64,000 nucleotides of DNA from Methylobacteriaceae bacterium (GTDB taxonomy: Bacteria > Pseudomonadota > Alphaproteobacteria > Rhizobiales > Beijerinckiaceae), in the NCBI GenBank assembly GCA_020638135.1, contig JACKJE010000003.1, positions 135,367 to 199,366 of the forward strand, written 5' to 3'. The position numbers and the translations under genes are program-made. Each line of letters begins with the position of its first letter. Within the stretch, counting starts at the first letter, position 1. Shown piece by piece: positions 35,036-42,962 of this stretch. The notes under the pieces are model-generated. The model searched no databases. It worked only from the letters and a program-made list of their open reading frames with translations, and was not told the origin of the DNA.

Positions 35036-36559
35036 ATGAATCCAGCGGAATGGCTTGCCCGGACGGCGCTGCGAACGCCCGCCGCTCCGGCCCTCCTGAC
35101 AGGCGAGCGCGTCGTCGCCGACTACGCAGCCTTCGCGCGCTCCGCCGCCGCGATCGGCGCGGCCCTGCGCGCCAAAGGCGTCGCGCCCGGCGACCGCGTC
35201 GCACTTTTCGCCGGCAATTGCGTCGAATATCTCGAAGCCCTCTACGGCATATGGTTCGCCGGCGCGGCGGCCGTTCCGGTCAACGCCAAGTTGCATCCGC
35301 GCGAATGCGCGTGGATCGTCGAGAATTCGGAAGCGAAGATCGTCATCGTCTCGTCCGATCACGCTGACGAGCTGGCGCCCGTCCTTCCGCCGGGCGTCGC
35401 GCTGATCCGCCTCGACGGCGCGGAATTCGCGGCCATGCGGGAAACCGCGCCGCTGGCCGAACCGGCGCCCATGTCCGACGACGACATGCTCTGGCTTTTC
35501 TACACCTCGGGCACGACCGGCCGGCCGAAAGGCGTGATGATCTCCTGCGCCAATATCCTGGCGACCGCGCTCACCTATTTCGTCGACGTCGACGACGTCG
35601 CACGCGAGGACGCCATCCTCTACGCCGCGCCCATGTCGCATGGCGCCGGGCTCTACAATTTCATGCACGTCATGCGCGGCGCGCGCCATGTCGTGCCCGA
35701 CAGCGGCGGTTTCGAGCCGCAGGAAATCCTCGATCTCGCGAAGAAGCTGCGCAACATCTCGATGTTCGCCGCGCCCACCATGGTGCGCCGGCTCGTCGAA
35801 CGCGCGAAGGCCGTCGGCTCGGATGGCGACGGGATCAAGACCATCGTCTACGGCGGCGGTCCCATGTATCTCGCCGACATCGTCGAAGCGGTCGAGATCA
35901 TGGGTCCGCGCTTCGTCCAGATCTACGGCCAGGGCGAAAGCCCGATGTGCATCACCGCGCTCTCGCGCGAGGCGATCGCCGACCGCGCGCATCCGCGCTG
36001 GCGCGAGCGCCTCGCCTCGGTCGGCCTCGCCCAGAGCTGCATGCGCGTGAAGGTCGCCGGCGCCGACGGCGCGAAGCTGCCGTCGGGCGAAATCGGCGAA
36101 GTGCTGGCGCAGGGCCCGGCGGTCATGCCCGGCTACTGGCGCAACCCGAAAGCCAACGCCGACACGCTGAAGGACGGCTGGCTGTGGACCGGCGACATGG
36201 GCGCCATGGACGCCGACGGCTATCTGACGCTGCACGACCGCTCCAAGGACGTGGTCATCTCAGGCGGCTCCAACATTTATCCGCGCGAGGTGGAGGAGGC
36301 GCTGCTGACCCACGCCGCCGTCGCCGAAGTCGCCTGCGTCGGCCGCTGGCATGCGGACTGGGGCGAGGAGCTCGTCGCCTTCGTCGTCCCCGCGCCGGGC
36401 GCATCCATCGACCCGGCGGCGCTCGACGCGCATTGCCTGGACCTCATCGCCCGCTTCAAACGGCCGAAGGCCTATTACGTCGTCGAGGAACTGCCGAAGA
36501 ACAATTACGGCAAGGTCCTGAAAACCGCTTTGCGCGACCGGCTCGCGAAGGAGAAATGA
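35036..36559 (+). CDS. AMP-binding acyl-CoA ligase
   Basis: A predicted 507-residue adenylate-forming ligase of the long-chain fatty-acid/acetoacetate-like group. Motifs are FYTSGTTGRPKGVM, APMSHGAGLYNFMHV, YGQGESPMC, GWLWTGDMG, KDVVISGGSNIYPREVEEAL and the C-terminal PKNNYGKVLKT Lys. The gene is followed, with a one-base overlap (stop TGA and start ATG share the A), by 3-hydroxybutyrate dehydrogenase, so the two form an operon that likely activates and oxidises a short hydroxy acid or its derivative. ATG 35036 is the start. The substrate is inferred only from context. Confidence 0.87.
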   Translation: MNPAEWLARTALRTPAAPALLTGERVVADYAAFARSAAAIGAALRAKGVAPGDRVALFAGNCVEYLEALYGIWFAGAAAVPVNAKLHPRECAWIVENSEAKIVIVSSDHADELAPVLPPGVALIRLDGAEFAAMRETAPLAEPAPMSDDDMLWLFYTSGTTGRPKGVMISCANILATALTYFVDVDDVAREDAILYAAPMSHGAGLYNFMHVMRGARHVVPDSGGFEPQEILDLAKKLRNISMFAAPTMVRRLVERAKAVGSDGDGIKTIVYGGGPMYLADIVEAVEIMGPRFVQIYGQGESPMCITALSREAIADRAHPRWRERLASVGLAQSCMRVKVAGADGAKLPSGEIGEVLAQGPAVMPGYWRNPKANADTLKDGWLWTGDMGAMDADGYLTLHDRSKDVVISGGSNIYPREVEEALLTHAAVAEVACVGRWHADWGEELVAFVVPAPGASIDPAALDAHCLDLIARFKRPKAYYVVEELPKNNYGKVLKTALRDRLAKEK

Positions 36560-37365
36560 TGGAACGTTATCTCGAAGGAAAGACCGCTCTGGTCACGGGC
36601 TCCGTGCAGGGCATCGGCCTCGCCATCGCCAGGGCCCTCGCCGGCGCCGGCGCCCGCATCGGTCTGCACGGCCTCGCGACGCAGGACGCGATCGACAGGG
36701 CGAAGGCCGAAACCCTCGCCGCCGGCGCGCCGGAGACGCGCTTCTTCGACGCCGACTTGCGCGACGCCGCAGCCATCGACGCAATGATGGACGCCGTGTC
36801 GCAATGGGGAGGCCCGGACATTCTCGTCAACAACGCCGGCATCCAGCACACGGTGAGCCTCGCCGAGGCGACGCCGGACATCTGGAACGCCATTCTCGCC
36901 GTCAACCTGTCGGGCGCCTTCCACACCATGCGGCGCGCCATGCCGGCGATGGCGGAACGCGGCTACGGCCGTGTCGTCAACATCGCCTCGGTGCACGGCC
37001 TCGTCGCCTCGGTCAACAAGGCGCCCTATGTCGCCTCGAAATTCGGGCTCGTCGGGCTCAGCCGCGTCGCCGCACTCGAATATGCGGCAGCCGGCGATCG
37101 CAAGAGCGGCGGCGTGACCGTCAATTGCATCTGCCCCGGCTGGACCGAGACGGCGATCATCGGGCCGCAGGTCGACGCCCGCGCCGCCGCCCATGGCGGC
37201 GACAGGGCGGCGGGCATCGCCGAACTCCTCGCCGAAAAGCAGCCTTCCCGCCGCACGTCCGACCCGGCGGAAATCGGCGCGCTCGCCGCCTGGCTCGCCT
37301 CGCCGCTGGCGCACAATGTTACGGGGACCGCCATTCCGGTCGACGGCGGTTGGACCGCGCAATAG
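36559..37365 (+). CDS. bdhA: 3-hydroxybutyrate dehydrogenase (short-chain dehydrogenase)
   Basis: A predicted 268-residue SDR enzyme that oxidises D-3-hydroxybutyrate to acetoacetate with NAD+. Landmarks are the TGSVQGIGLAIARAL nucleotide loop, NNAGIQHT, the catalytic S-Y-K set in ASVHGLVASVNKAPYVASKFG (Tyr then Lys four later), and CPGWTETAI. The sequence pattern fits BdhA better than a generic reductase. The ATGATG start offers 36556 or 36559; 36559 is better spaced from AAGGAG. It overlaps the upstream ligase by one base. Use in polyhydroxybutyrate turnover or ketone-body metabolism is likely. Confidence 0.9.
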   Translation: MERYLEGKTALVTGSVQGIGLAIARALAGAGARIGLHGLATQDAIDRAKAETLAAGAPETRFFDADLRDAAAIDAMMDAVSQWGGPDILVNNAGIQHTVSLAEATPDIWNAILAVNLSGAFHTMRRAMPAMAERGYGRVVNIASVHGLVASVNKAPYVASKFGLVGLSRVAALEYAAAGDRKSGGVTVNCICPGWTETAIIGPQVDARAAAHGGDRAAGIAELLAEKQPSRRTSDPAEIGALAAWLASPLAHNVTGTAIPVDGGWTAQ

Positions 37366-37410
37366 GGCGGATCAACGCAACGCGCCGATCGAAGCACAGA
37401 GCGGGTCGCC

Positions 37411-37449
37411 AAAACAAAATCCCCGGCCACGGTGGCCCGGGCCGGGGAT
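37411..37449 (-). terminator. Terminator of the leftward DUF465 gene
   Basis: ATCCCCGGCC (37419-37428) pairs perfectly with GGCCGGGGAT (37440-37449). Read leftward, it runs into TTTGTTTTGG, which fits a rho-independent terminator for the gene at 37476-37661 and could also stop readthrough from bdhA. Confidence 0.8.
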
Positions 37450-37475
37450 GTTTGGGGGGAAACCTTCGCTTCGCC

Positions 37476-37661
37476 TCAGTGCAGCGTTTCGCTTTCCTGC
37501 GACTTCAGCTTCGTGATCTCGTCCTTCAGTCGAAGCTTCTTCTTCTTCAGTTCGTGGATGTGATTTTCATCGCTTCCGGGGTGAAGAAGTTCCTTCTCGA
37601 TTTCGTTCTCGAGCGTCTTGTGGCGCCGCTCGAGTTCGGCGAGATGGCTTTGCATCGACAT
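37476..37661 (-). CDS. DUF465 (YdcH-like) family protein
   Basis: A predicted 61-residue helical protein with the DUF465 pattern: MSMQSHLAELERRHKTLENEI, then HELKKKKLRLKDEITKL. It forms a short coiled-coil hairpin; function is unknown. ATG 37661 follows AAGGAGAGCATGC. A second DUF465 gene lies divergently at 37914-38132, so the two paralogues share the intergenic region. Confidence 0.88.
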   Translation of the reverse strand: MSMQSHLAELERRHKTLENEIEKELLHPGSDENHIHELKKKKLRLKDEITKLKSQESETLH

Positions 37662-37913
37662 GCATGCTCTCCTTGATCAATCGCACACACCGAATGATGA
37701 CACAGGTTTGACAGGCCGCAACCCCCTCGGACAGGCCCCTCCAATCAAATTTAATTTGCGCTGAAATTTGCGCTGCAATGTCGCATCAAACCTTCGCGAC
37801 GCCCTTGCCGTCGGAAAAGTCCGGCGCGATACTGCCGCCAATTGTGCGTCGCTTCGCGGCGGCGCGCGAACGGTTTTTTGCAGACTTCAGCCAGCGCCGA
37901 CCGCCCGGACCTC

Positions 37914-38132
37914 ATGCCGCCGAAAATTACCGACGCCGAACGCGCAGCGCTTGAAGCGGAACTGGAACGATTGAAGCAGGAGCACCGCGACCTCGACGCC
38001 GCCATCGAGGCGCTCGGCTCCGTCGGCGCGAGCGACCAGCTGCAGATCCAGCGCCTCAAGAAGCGCAAGCTGTCGCTGCGCGACCGCCTCTCTTTCGTGG
38101 AAGACCAGCTCTTTCCCGACATCATCGCCTGA
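37914..38132 (+). CDS. DUF465 (YdcH-like) family protein, second copy
   Basis: A predicted 72-residue coiled-coil protein with LEAELERLKQEHRDLDAAIEAL and IQRLKKRKLSLRDRLSFVED, the two DUF465 helices. I prefer ATG 37914 over a start at 37842, whose extension does not resemble the family. It is divergent from the other DUF465 gene. Function is unknown; pairs of these genes are common in Alphaproteobacteria. Confidence 0.82.
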   Translation: MPPKITDAERAALEAELERLKQEHRDLDAAIEALGSVGASDQLQIQRLKKRKLSLRDRLSFVEDQLFPDIIA

Positions 38133-38140
38133 ACCTGAAT

Positions 38141-38242
38141 CCTCATGCTGAGGAGCGCCTGTAGGGCGCGTCGCGAAGCATGGCCGGGGCATGTGCCTGC
38201 CGTCCTTCGAGACGCCCGCTGCGCGGGCTCCTCAGGACGAGG
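38141..38242. repeat. Palindromic intergenic repeat (CCTCATGCTGAGGAGC type)
   Basis: The ends CCTCATGCTGAGGAGC and GCTCCTCAGGACGAGG are near-perfect inverted copies, and inside are the parts CGTCCTTCGAGACGCC and GCGTCGCGAAGCATGGCC. The same family occurs at 46044-46147. It fills the space between the DUF465 and purE genes. Confidence 0.85.
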
Positions 38243-38315
38243 CTCTGGTTAGGGCCTTGCGCGGGTTGGCCCCTTCGTTTATCCGCGCTTTTTCGTCGCA
38301 CACCCCGAGGCGCCC

Positions 38316-38819
38316 TTGTCGCAGCGCAGCACGACCGCCCCCGTCGCCATCATCATGGGCAGCCAGTCCGACTGGGCGACCATGCGCCACGCCGCCGAGA
38401 CGCTGGATGCGCTGGGCGTCGCCCATGACGCGCGCATCGTCTCGGCGCATCGCACCCCGGACCGCCTCGTCGCCTTCGCCAAGGGCGCCAAAGCGGCGGG
38501 CTTCAAGGTGGTGATCGCCGGCGCCGGCGGCGCCGCCCATCTGCCGGGCATGTGCGCCGCGATGACGCCGCTGCCGGTCTTCGGCGTTCCCGTGGAATCC
38601 AAGGCCCTGTCGGGGCAGGATTCGCTCCTCTCCATCGTCCAGATGCCGGGCGGCATTCCCGTCGGCACGCTGGCCATCGGCAAGCCCGGCGCGATCAACG
38701 CCGCCCTGCTCGCCGCCGCCGTCCTGGCGCTGAACGACGACGCCCTCGCCAAACGGCTCGACGCTTTTCGCGCGAGGCAGACGGCGTCGGTCGCCGAACG
38801 CCCCTCCGATGACGCCTGA
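38316..38819 (+). CDS. purE: 5-(carboxyamino)imidazole ribonucleotide mutase (PurE)
   Basis: A predicted 167-residue class I PurE that moves the carboxylate of N5-CAIR to give CAIR in de novo purine synthesis. It has the IIMGSQSDWATMRHA binding loop, SAHRTPDRL (catalytic His), GAGGAAHLPGM and GVPVESKALSGQDSLLSIVQMP. The start is TTG 38316 after CCCCGAGG. Its end overlaps purK by 11 bases, a standard purE-purK operon. Confidence 0.95.
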   Translation: MSQRSTTAPVAIIMGSQSDWATMRHAAETLDALGVAHDARIVSAHRTPDRLVAFAKGAKAAGFKVVIAGAGGAAHLPGMCAAMTPLPVFGVPVESKALSGQDSLLSIVQMPGGIPVGTLAIGKPGAINAALLAAAVLALNDDALAKRLDAFRARQTASVAERPSDDA

Positions 38820-39921
38820 CGGCGCCCTGCCGCCCGGCTCGACCATCGGCGTGCTCGGCGGCGGCCAGCTCGGCCGCATGATCGCGCTCGCCGCCGCCCG
38901 CCTCGGCCTCAGGACGCACATCTACGCCCACCACCCGGACGAGCCGGCCTGCCATGTCGCCGCCGCCGTGACGACGGGCGAATGGAGCGACGAGGCCGCG
39001 CTCGCCCGCTTCGCCGGCGCTGTCGACGTCGTGACTTATGAATTCGAGAACGTGCCAGCCGCGACCGCCGCCTTTCTGGCCGCCCGCAAGCCGGTGCGCC
39101 CCGGCCCGCTGGCGCTGGAAAAAACGCAGGACCGGCTGGTCGAGAAGGATTTCCTGAACGGCCTCGGCATTCCGACCGCGCCCTATGCGGCGGTCGACGA
39201 CGCCGGCGCTCTGATCCGCCACGTCGGCCGGATCGGCCGCCCCTCGATCCTCAAGACCCGCCGCCTCGGCTATGACGGCAAGGGCCAGATCATGTTGCGC
39301 GAGGGCTCCGACGTTGGCGCGACGTTTCGCGCGCTCGGCGGCGCGCCCTGCATCCTCGAAGGCTTCGTCAATTTCGAGCGCGAGGTCTCCGTCGTCGGCG
39401 CGCGCGGCCTCGACGGCTCTTTCGCCGCCTTCGACGTCTGCGAGAACGAGCACGAGAACCACATCCTCAGCCTGACCCGCGCGCCCGCGCACATGGCGCC
39501 GGAGACGGCGGCGCAGGCTTTTGCCATCTGCCACAAGATTCTCGACGCGCTCGACTATGTCGGCGTGATCGCGGTCGAGATGTTCCTGGTCGCCGAGACC
39601 GGGCCGGACGGCGCCCGGCGCGAAAAGGTCGTGGTCAACGAGATCGCGCCGCGCGTCCACAATTCCGGCCACTGGACGATCGAGGGCGCGGAAACCTCGC
39701 AATTCGAACAGCACGTCCGCGCCATCTGCGGCTGGCCTTTGGGCTCGCCGAAAATCCGCGGCGAGGTCGAGATGCGCAATCTGATCGGCGATCAGGCGGA
39801 CGCCTGGCGCGAAATCGCCGCCGAACCGGGCGCGGCGTTGCATCTTTACGGCAAGGCCGAGGCCCGGCCCGGCCGGAAAATGGGGCATGTGACGCGGGTG
39901 TTTTCGCCGGGTCAGCAATAG
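38809..39921 (+). CDS. purK: 5-(carboxyamino)imidazole ribonucleotide synthase (PurK)
   Basis: A predicted 370-residue ATP-grasp enzyme that makes N5-CAIR from AIR, bicarbonate and ATP. It has the GVLGGGQLGRM N-terminal fold, EFENVPAA, KTRRLGYDGKGQ (ATP-grasp loop), EGFVNFEREVSVV and the metal-site NEIAPRVHNSGHWTIE. It overlaps purE by 11 bases. Its presence shows that this organism uses the PurK/PurE route and not the one-step class II enzyme. Confidence 0.96.
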   Translation: MTPDGALPPGSTIGVLGGGQLGRMIALAAARLGLRTHIYAHHPDEPACHVAAAVTTGEWSDEAALARFAGAVDVVTYEFENVPAATAAFLAARKPVRPGPLALEKTQDRLVEKDFLNGLGIPTAPYAAVDDAGALIRHVGRIGRPSILKTRRLGYDGKGQIMLREGSDVGATFRALGGAPCILEGFVNFEREVSVVGARGLDGSFAAFDVCENEHENHILSLTRAPAHMAPETAAQAFAICHKILDALDYVGVIAVEMFLVAETGPDGARREKVVVNEIAPRVHNSGHWTIEGAETSQFEQHVRAICGWPLGSPKIRGEVEMRNLIGDQADAWREIAAEPGAALHLYGKAEARPGRKMGHVTRVFSPGQQ

Positions 39922-40065
39922 ACAAGCCCCCCGGATTCTGTTAATCGCCACGCCACTGTCGCCTTAGCCTTCAGGGCGCGGGCGGTTCCCTGTTTTCGAA
40001 ATTCATGGGTCACGCCGGCACGGCGCATGCCCGATCGGGCCAGACGGCCCGCCACAGGAGGTCCG

Positions 40066-40308
40066 GTGCAAGTTCTCGTCCGCGACAACAACGTCGACCA
40101 GGCGCTGAAGGCGCTCAAGAAGAAGATGCAGCGCGAAGGCATTTTCCGTGAAATGAAGCTGCGCGGCCATTACGAGAAGCCGTCCGAGAAGCGCGCCCGC
40201 GAAAAGGCCGAGGCCGTCCGCCGCGCCCGCAAGCTCGCCCGCAAGAAGATGCAGCGCGAAGGCCTCCTGCCGTCGAAGCCCAAGCCCGCTTTCGGCGCGG
40301 CCCGCTGA
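40066..40308 (+). CDS. rpsU: 30S ribosomal protein S21 (bS21)
   Basis: A predicted 80-residue basic protein starting VQVLVRDNNVDQALKALKKK, then GIFREMKLRGHYEKPSEKR and an Arg/Lys-rich tail, which is the extended alphaproteobacterial bS21. GTG 40066 is chosen because the near-perfect AGGAGGTCC lies 4-12 bases upstream; the longer frame from 40027 is rejected. A terminator follows directly. Confidence 0.94.
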   Translation: MQVLVRDNNVDQALKALKKKMQREGIFREMKLRGHYEKPSEKRAREKAEAVRRARKLARKKMQREGLLPSKPKPAFGAAR

Positions 40309-40333
40309 TCTTCATTCCGCGTTTGGTTCGGTG

Positions 40334-40368
40334 CGGCGGCTGACTCGTTCGGCCGCCGTGTCTTTTTT
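40334..40368 (+). terminator. Rho-independent terminator of rpsU
   Basis: CGGCGGC (40334-40340) pairs with GCCGCCG (40352-40358), followed by TGTCTTTTTT. It lies 26 bases beyond the rpsU stop. Confidence 0.85.
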
Positions 40369-40489
40369 GCATCAGTTTACGATTTCTTGACCGTTTTTTT
40401 CGACTTTGCGCGAATCGTCCCGCAAGTCGCCCGAATGCAAGCCGATAGGGTCGCCATTCTGGAACGGCAGGATACGTGAAGGGGCCGTC

Positions 40490-41374
40490 ATGGTCGCAGG
40501 AATTGGCAATGCTCTGGCGTCGACGACGCAGGCGCGCAGCACGCTCGCAGTTTTCGCGGCGCTCGGCCTCGGCCTGGCGCTCGCCGGCTGCGACACGGTC
40601 GGCGGAACGCGCGGCCTGAGCGGCTCGACGCCGAAGATCGCCGAAGTCGCCCCGGACGATCCGGCCGCCGCCTCCGCCAACATCGCCTCGCTGACCGACG
40701 TCATCAATCGCAACCCCAACAGCGCCGAGGCCTATCTGACGCGCGGCAACGCCTACGCCCGCAACGGCCGCATGGGCGACGCGATCACCGACTTCACTCA
40801 GGCGCTCAAGATCGACCCGAGCAATGCCGCGGCCTACACCAACCGCGCGCTCGCCGAACGCCAGCTCGGCCGCAACGACGCCGCCCTCGGCGATTTCAGC
40901 CGCGCCATCGAGGTCAATCCGCGCCACGCCTCGGCCTATCTCGGCCGCGCCAATCTCTTGCGCGCGCAGGGCAATCTCGACCAGGCGATGTCGGACCTCG
41001 ACCAGGCGATCCGCCTCAATCCGGAAAGCGCGCAGGCCTTCCACGCCCGCGGCCTGATCCACCAGAAGCGCGGCGAGAGCCAGCGCGCCGTCACCGATTT
41101 CGACAACGCCATCGACCGCGACCCCTTCGCGGCCGCGCCCTATCAGGCGCGCGGCGAGAGCCTGCTGGCGCTCGGCAAGTACGACAAGGCGATCGAGGAC
41201 TTCAACGCGACGCTCAACGTCGACAACAAGAACGCCAACGGCTGGGCCGGCCTCGGCGTCGCCTACGAGAAGCAGGGCAACCGAATCAAGGCGTCCGAAT
41301 CCTACCAGCGCGCTCTCGTGCTCGACCCCAACAACCGCATCGCCCGCGACGGCGCGAGCCGGGTTCGCGTCTGA
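40490..41374 (+). CDS. TPR-repeat lipoprotein
   Basis: A predicted 294-residue protein. A signal sequence ends in the lipobox ALAGC (Cys about residue 34), so it is probably lipid-anchored. From about residue 65 it has six tetratricopeptide repeats, such as SAEAYLTRGNAYARNGRMGD and AAAYTNRALAERQLGRNDAA, ending near residue 285. It resembles alphaproteobacterial TPR lipoproteins of NlpI type, which scaffold envelope enzymes. ATG 40490 is chosen over 40406 on position relative to the signal sequence. It is convergent with the hydrolase gene, with a 3-base gap. Confidence 0.85.
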   Translation: MVAGIGNALASTTQARSTLAVFAALGLGLALAGCDTVGGTRGLSGSTPKIAEVAPDDPAAASANIASLTDVINRNPNSAEAYLTRGNAYARNGRMGDAITDFTQALKIDPSNAAAYTNRALAERQLGRNDAALGDFSRAIEVNPRHASAYLGRANLLRAQGNLDQAMSDLDQAIRLNPESAQAFHARGLIHQKRGESQRAVTDFDNAIDRDPFAAAPYQARGESLLALGKYDKAIEDFNATLNVDNKNANGWAGLGVAYEKQGNRIKASESYQRALVLDPNNRIARDGASRVRV

Positions 41375-41377
41375 GCC

Positions 41378-42730
41378 TCAGACCTCGGTCTCGTCGAACA
41401 GGGCGAGTGCGTCCGTCAGCGCCTCGATGTGGTTGGGGCTGCCCTTGAGGCCGCCGCTCGTCCAATAGCTCGTGTGACTGAAGATCGATTGGCCCCACAG
41501 ATGGGTCGTCCGGACGGCGCGATCCTCCACCCCGGCCCCGAAATTCGCCGCGAGCGGACCGCCGATCACGTCGCCGCGCACGAATCCGCTCGACGTCGGG
41601 AAATACAGGTTGGTCCAACGCGTGAAGGCGAACAGCGCGGAATGCTGGATCGACGCCGTCGTGCGGCCCGGCCGCCGGAAGATGACGCAACTCTTCGCAT
41701 TGCTGTTCGTGTCGAACCGCGGCGGACAGGTCGCCAGCTCCTTGTCCTGGCGGCGGCGATCGAAATCGGCGGGATCGTCAGCCACGAGAAAATGCGCATA
41801 GGTCAGCGGCGAGCCGAGCGTGATGAAATCCGACACGCGCCAGCGCTTCGCCTCTTTGCTGTGGAACAGCGCCCGCTGCGCGCTGCGCCATGCGGCGAGA
41901 TCGAATTCGCCGCCCCCTGCGAGCGCGTCGATGCGGGCGATTTCCTCTGGCGGCTCCGGCGCAAGCCGCACAGAGACATCATGCATGCGCTTGGCGAAGG
42001 CATGCGCGAGAATGTCGTAGCCGATCACGGTCCCCAGACTGTGCCCGACGACCACGATCCGGTCGTAGCCGCCCACGTCGTGCAGTTTTCCGAGCAGCTC
42101 CGCGCCGCGACGGCGGATGTCCTGGCGCGCGCCGATATTGTCGGGACGCGCGATCAGATAGCGCGCCGCGTCCCCGACGAATTTCTTCACGAAATATTCG
42201 ATCAGGAAGAAGGCGGCGATGACCGCCGCTTCCAGAAACCCCCACCAGCTCGGCGAGCTCGCGCCCAGCAGCATGCGCAGCAGATGCGTGACGCAGAAAG
42301 CGACGGCGCCGACCAAGAGCGGGATGACAATCCAGCTGTAGCGCCGGGCCGTCAGGAAGCCCGGCGACGCATGCTTGAGGCCGGTGCGCAGCAGGAGCTG
42401 AAAAACGATCCAGTGCCAGACCGCGCCGACGCGCGTGCCGGTCATCAGGTCGGCCCAGTAGAATTCGAAGAAATCGGTGCGCACGCCGCGATTGACGCCC
42501 GTCGCGATCTGGAACAGCTCGAAATTGTCGGTCATCGTGTCCGGCGCGGGCCAGGCGCGGTGATCCTCGATCCGCTGTCCCTCGGGATCGTGCAGCCAGA
42601 CCCCGTCGACGAAGCTGCGTAGCGTATCCATCGGCCGCTGGTCGCCGACGCCGTGGATGATGAGGACGGCCTGCCGCGCAACCGGCGGCCGGTCGCGCTT
42701 GCCTGCTTTCGAAACGTTTTCGTCGGTCAT
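41378..42730 (-). CDS. Membrane-associated alpha/beta-hydrolase (lipase-like)
   Basis: A predicted 450-residue protein. The N-terminus has VLIIHGVGDQRPMDTLRSF, the oxyanion-hole strand. Two hydrophobic segments (about 130-155 and 163-185) could insert in the membrane. The nucleophile elbow VVVGHSLGTVIGYDIL (Ser about 230) is intact, followed by FITLGSPLTYAHFL, seen in lipase-type hydrolases. A His candidate lies in the C-terminal third (HIEALTDALA). Substrate is unknown. ATG 42730 has the G-rich GGGGGGCG upstream. It is divergent from pntA. Confidence 0.75.
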   Translation of the reverse strand: MTDENVSKAGKRDRPPVARQAVLIIHGVGDQRPMDTLRSFVDGVWLHDPEGQRIEDHRAWPAPDTMTDNFELFQIATGVNRGVRTDFFEFYWADLMTGTRVGAVWHWIVFQLLLRTGLKHASPGFLTARRYSWIVIPLLVGAVAFCVTHLLRMLLGASSPSWWGFLEAAVIAAFFLIEYFVKKFVGDAARYLIARPDNIGARQDIRRRGAELLGKLHDVGGYDRIVVVGHSLGTVIGYDILAHAFAKRMHDVSVRLAPEPPEEIARIDALAGGGEFDLAAWRSAQRALFHSKEAKRWRVSDFITLGSPLTYAHFLVADDPADFDRRRQDKELATCPPRFDTNSNAKSCVIFRRPGRTTASIQHSALFAFTRWTNLYFPTSSGFVRGDVIGGPLAANFGAGVEDRAVRTTHLWGQSIFSHTSYWTSGGLKGSPNHIEALTDALALFDETEV

Positions 42731-42962
42731 GGAACGCCCCCCGTTCCCGATCGCGCAAGCCTATCGCAGCTTCGTCGCCCCCGAAAGCCGTCGCGCGCTC
42801 GGCGGAACGTCACGTCCGGCCGAGGAACAGATTTCCTCCTTCGCGAGCCTCGCTCTATGGTGCGGCACGGGATTGATGTATGTAGCCACCCCTTGGCCCT
42901 TGAACGAAAAGACGAGCCCCGGGGCGGTCGCCGCCCCTGAGGATGCGAGGAGAAACCAGCCG

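Noticed and set aside
34925..36235. N-terminal extension of the PAS-LuxR gene to 619 residues
   Set aside because: The extension is antisense to the acyl-CoA ligase. GTG 34924 has a good ribosome-binding site and gives a normal PAS-LuxR length.
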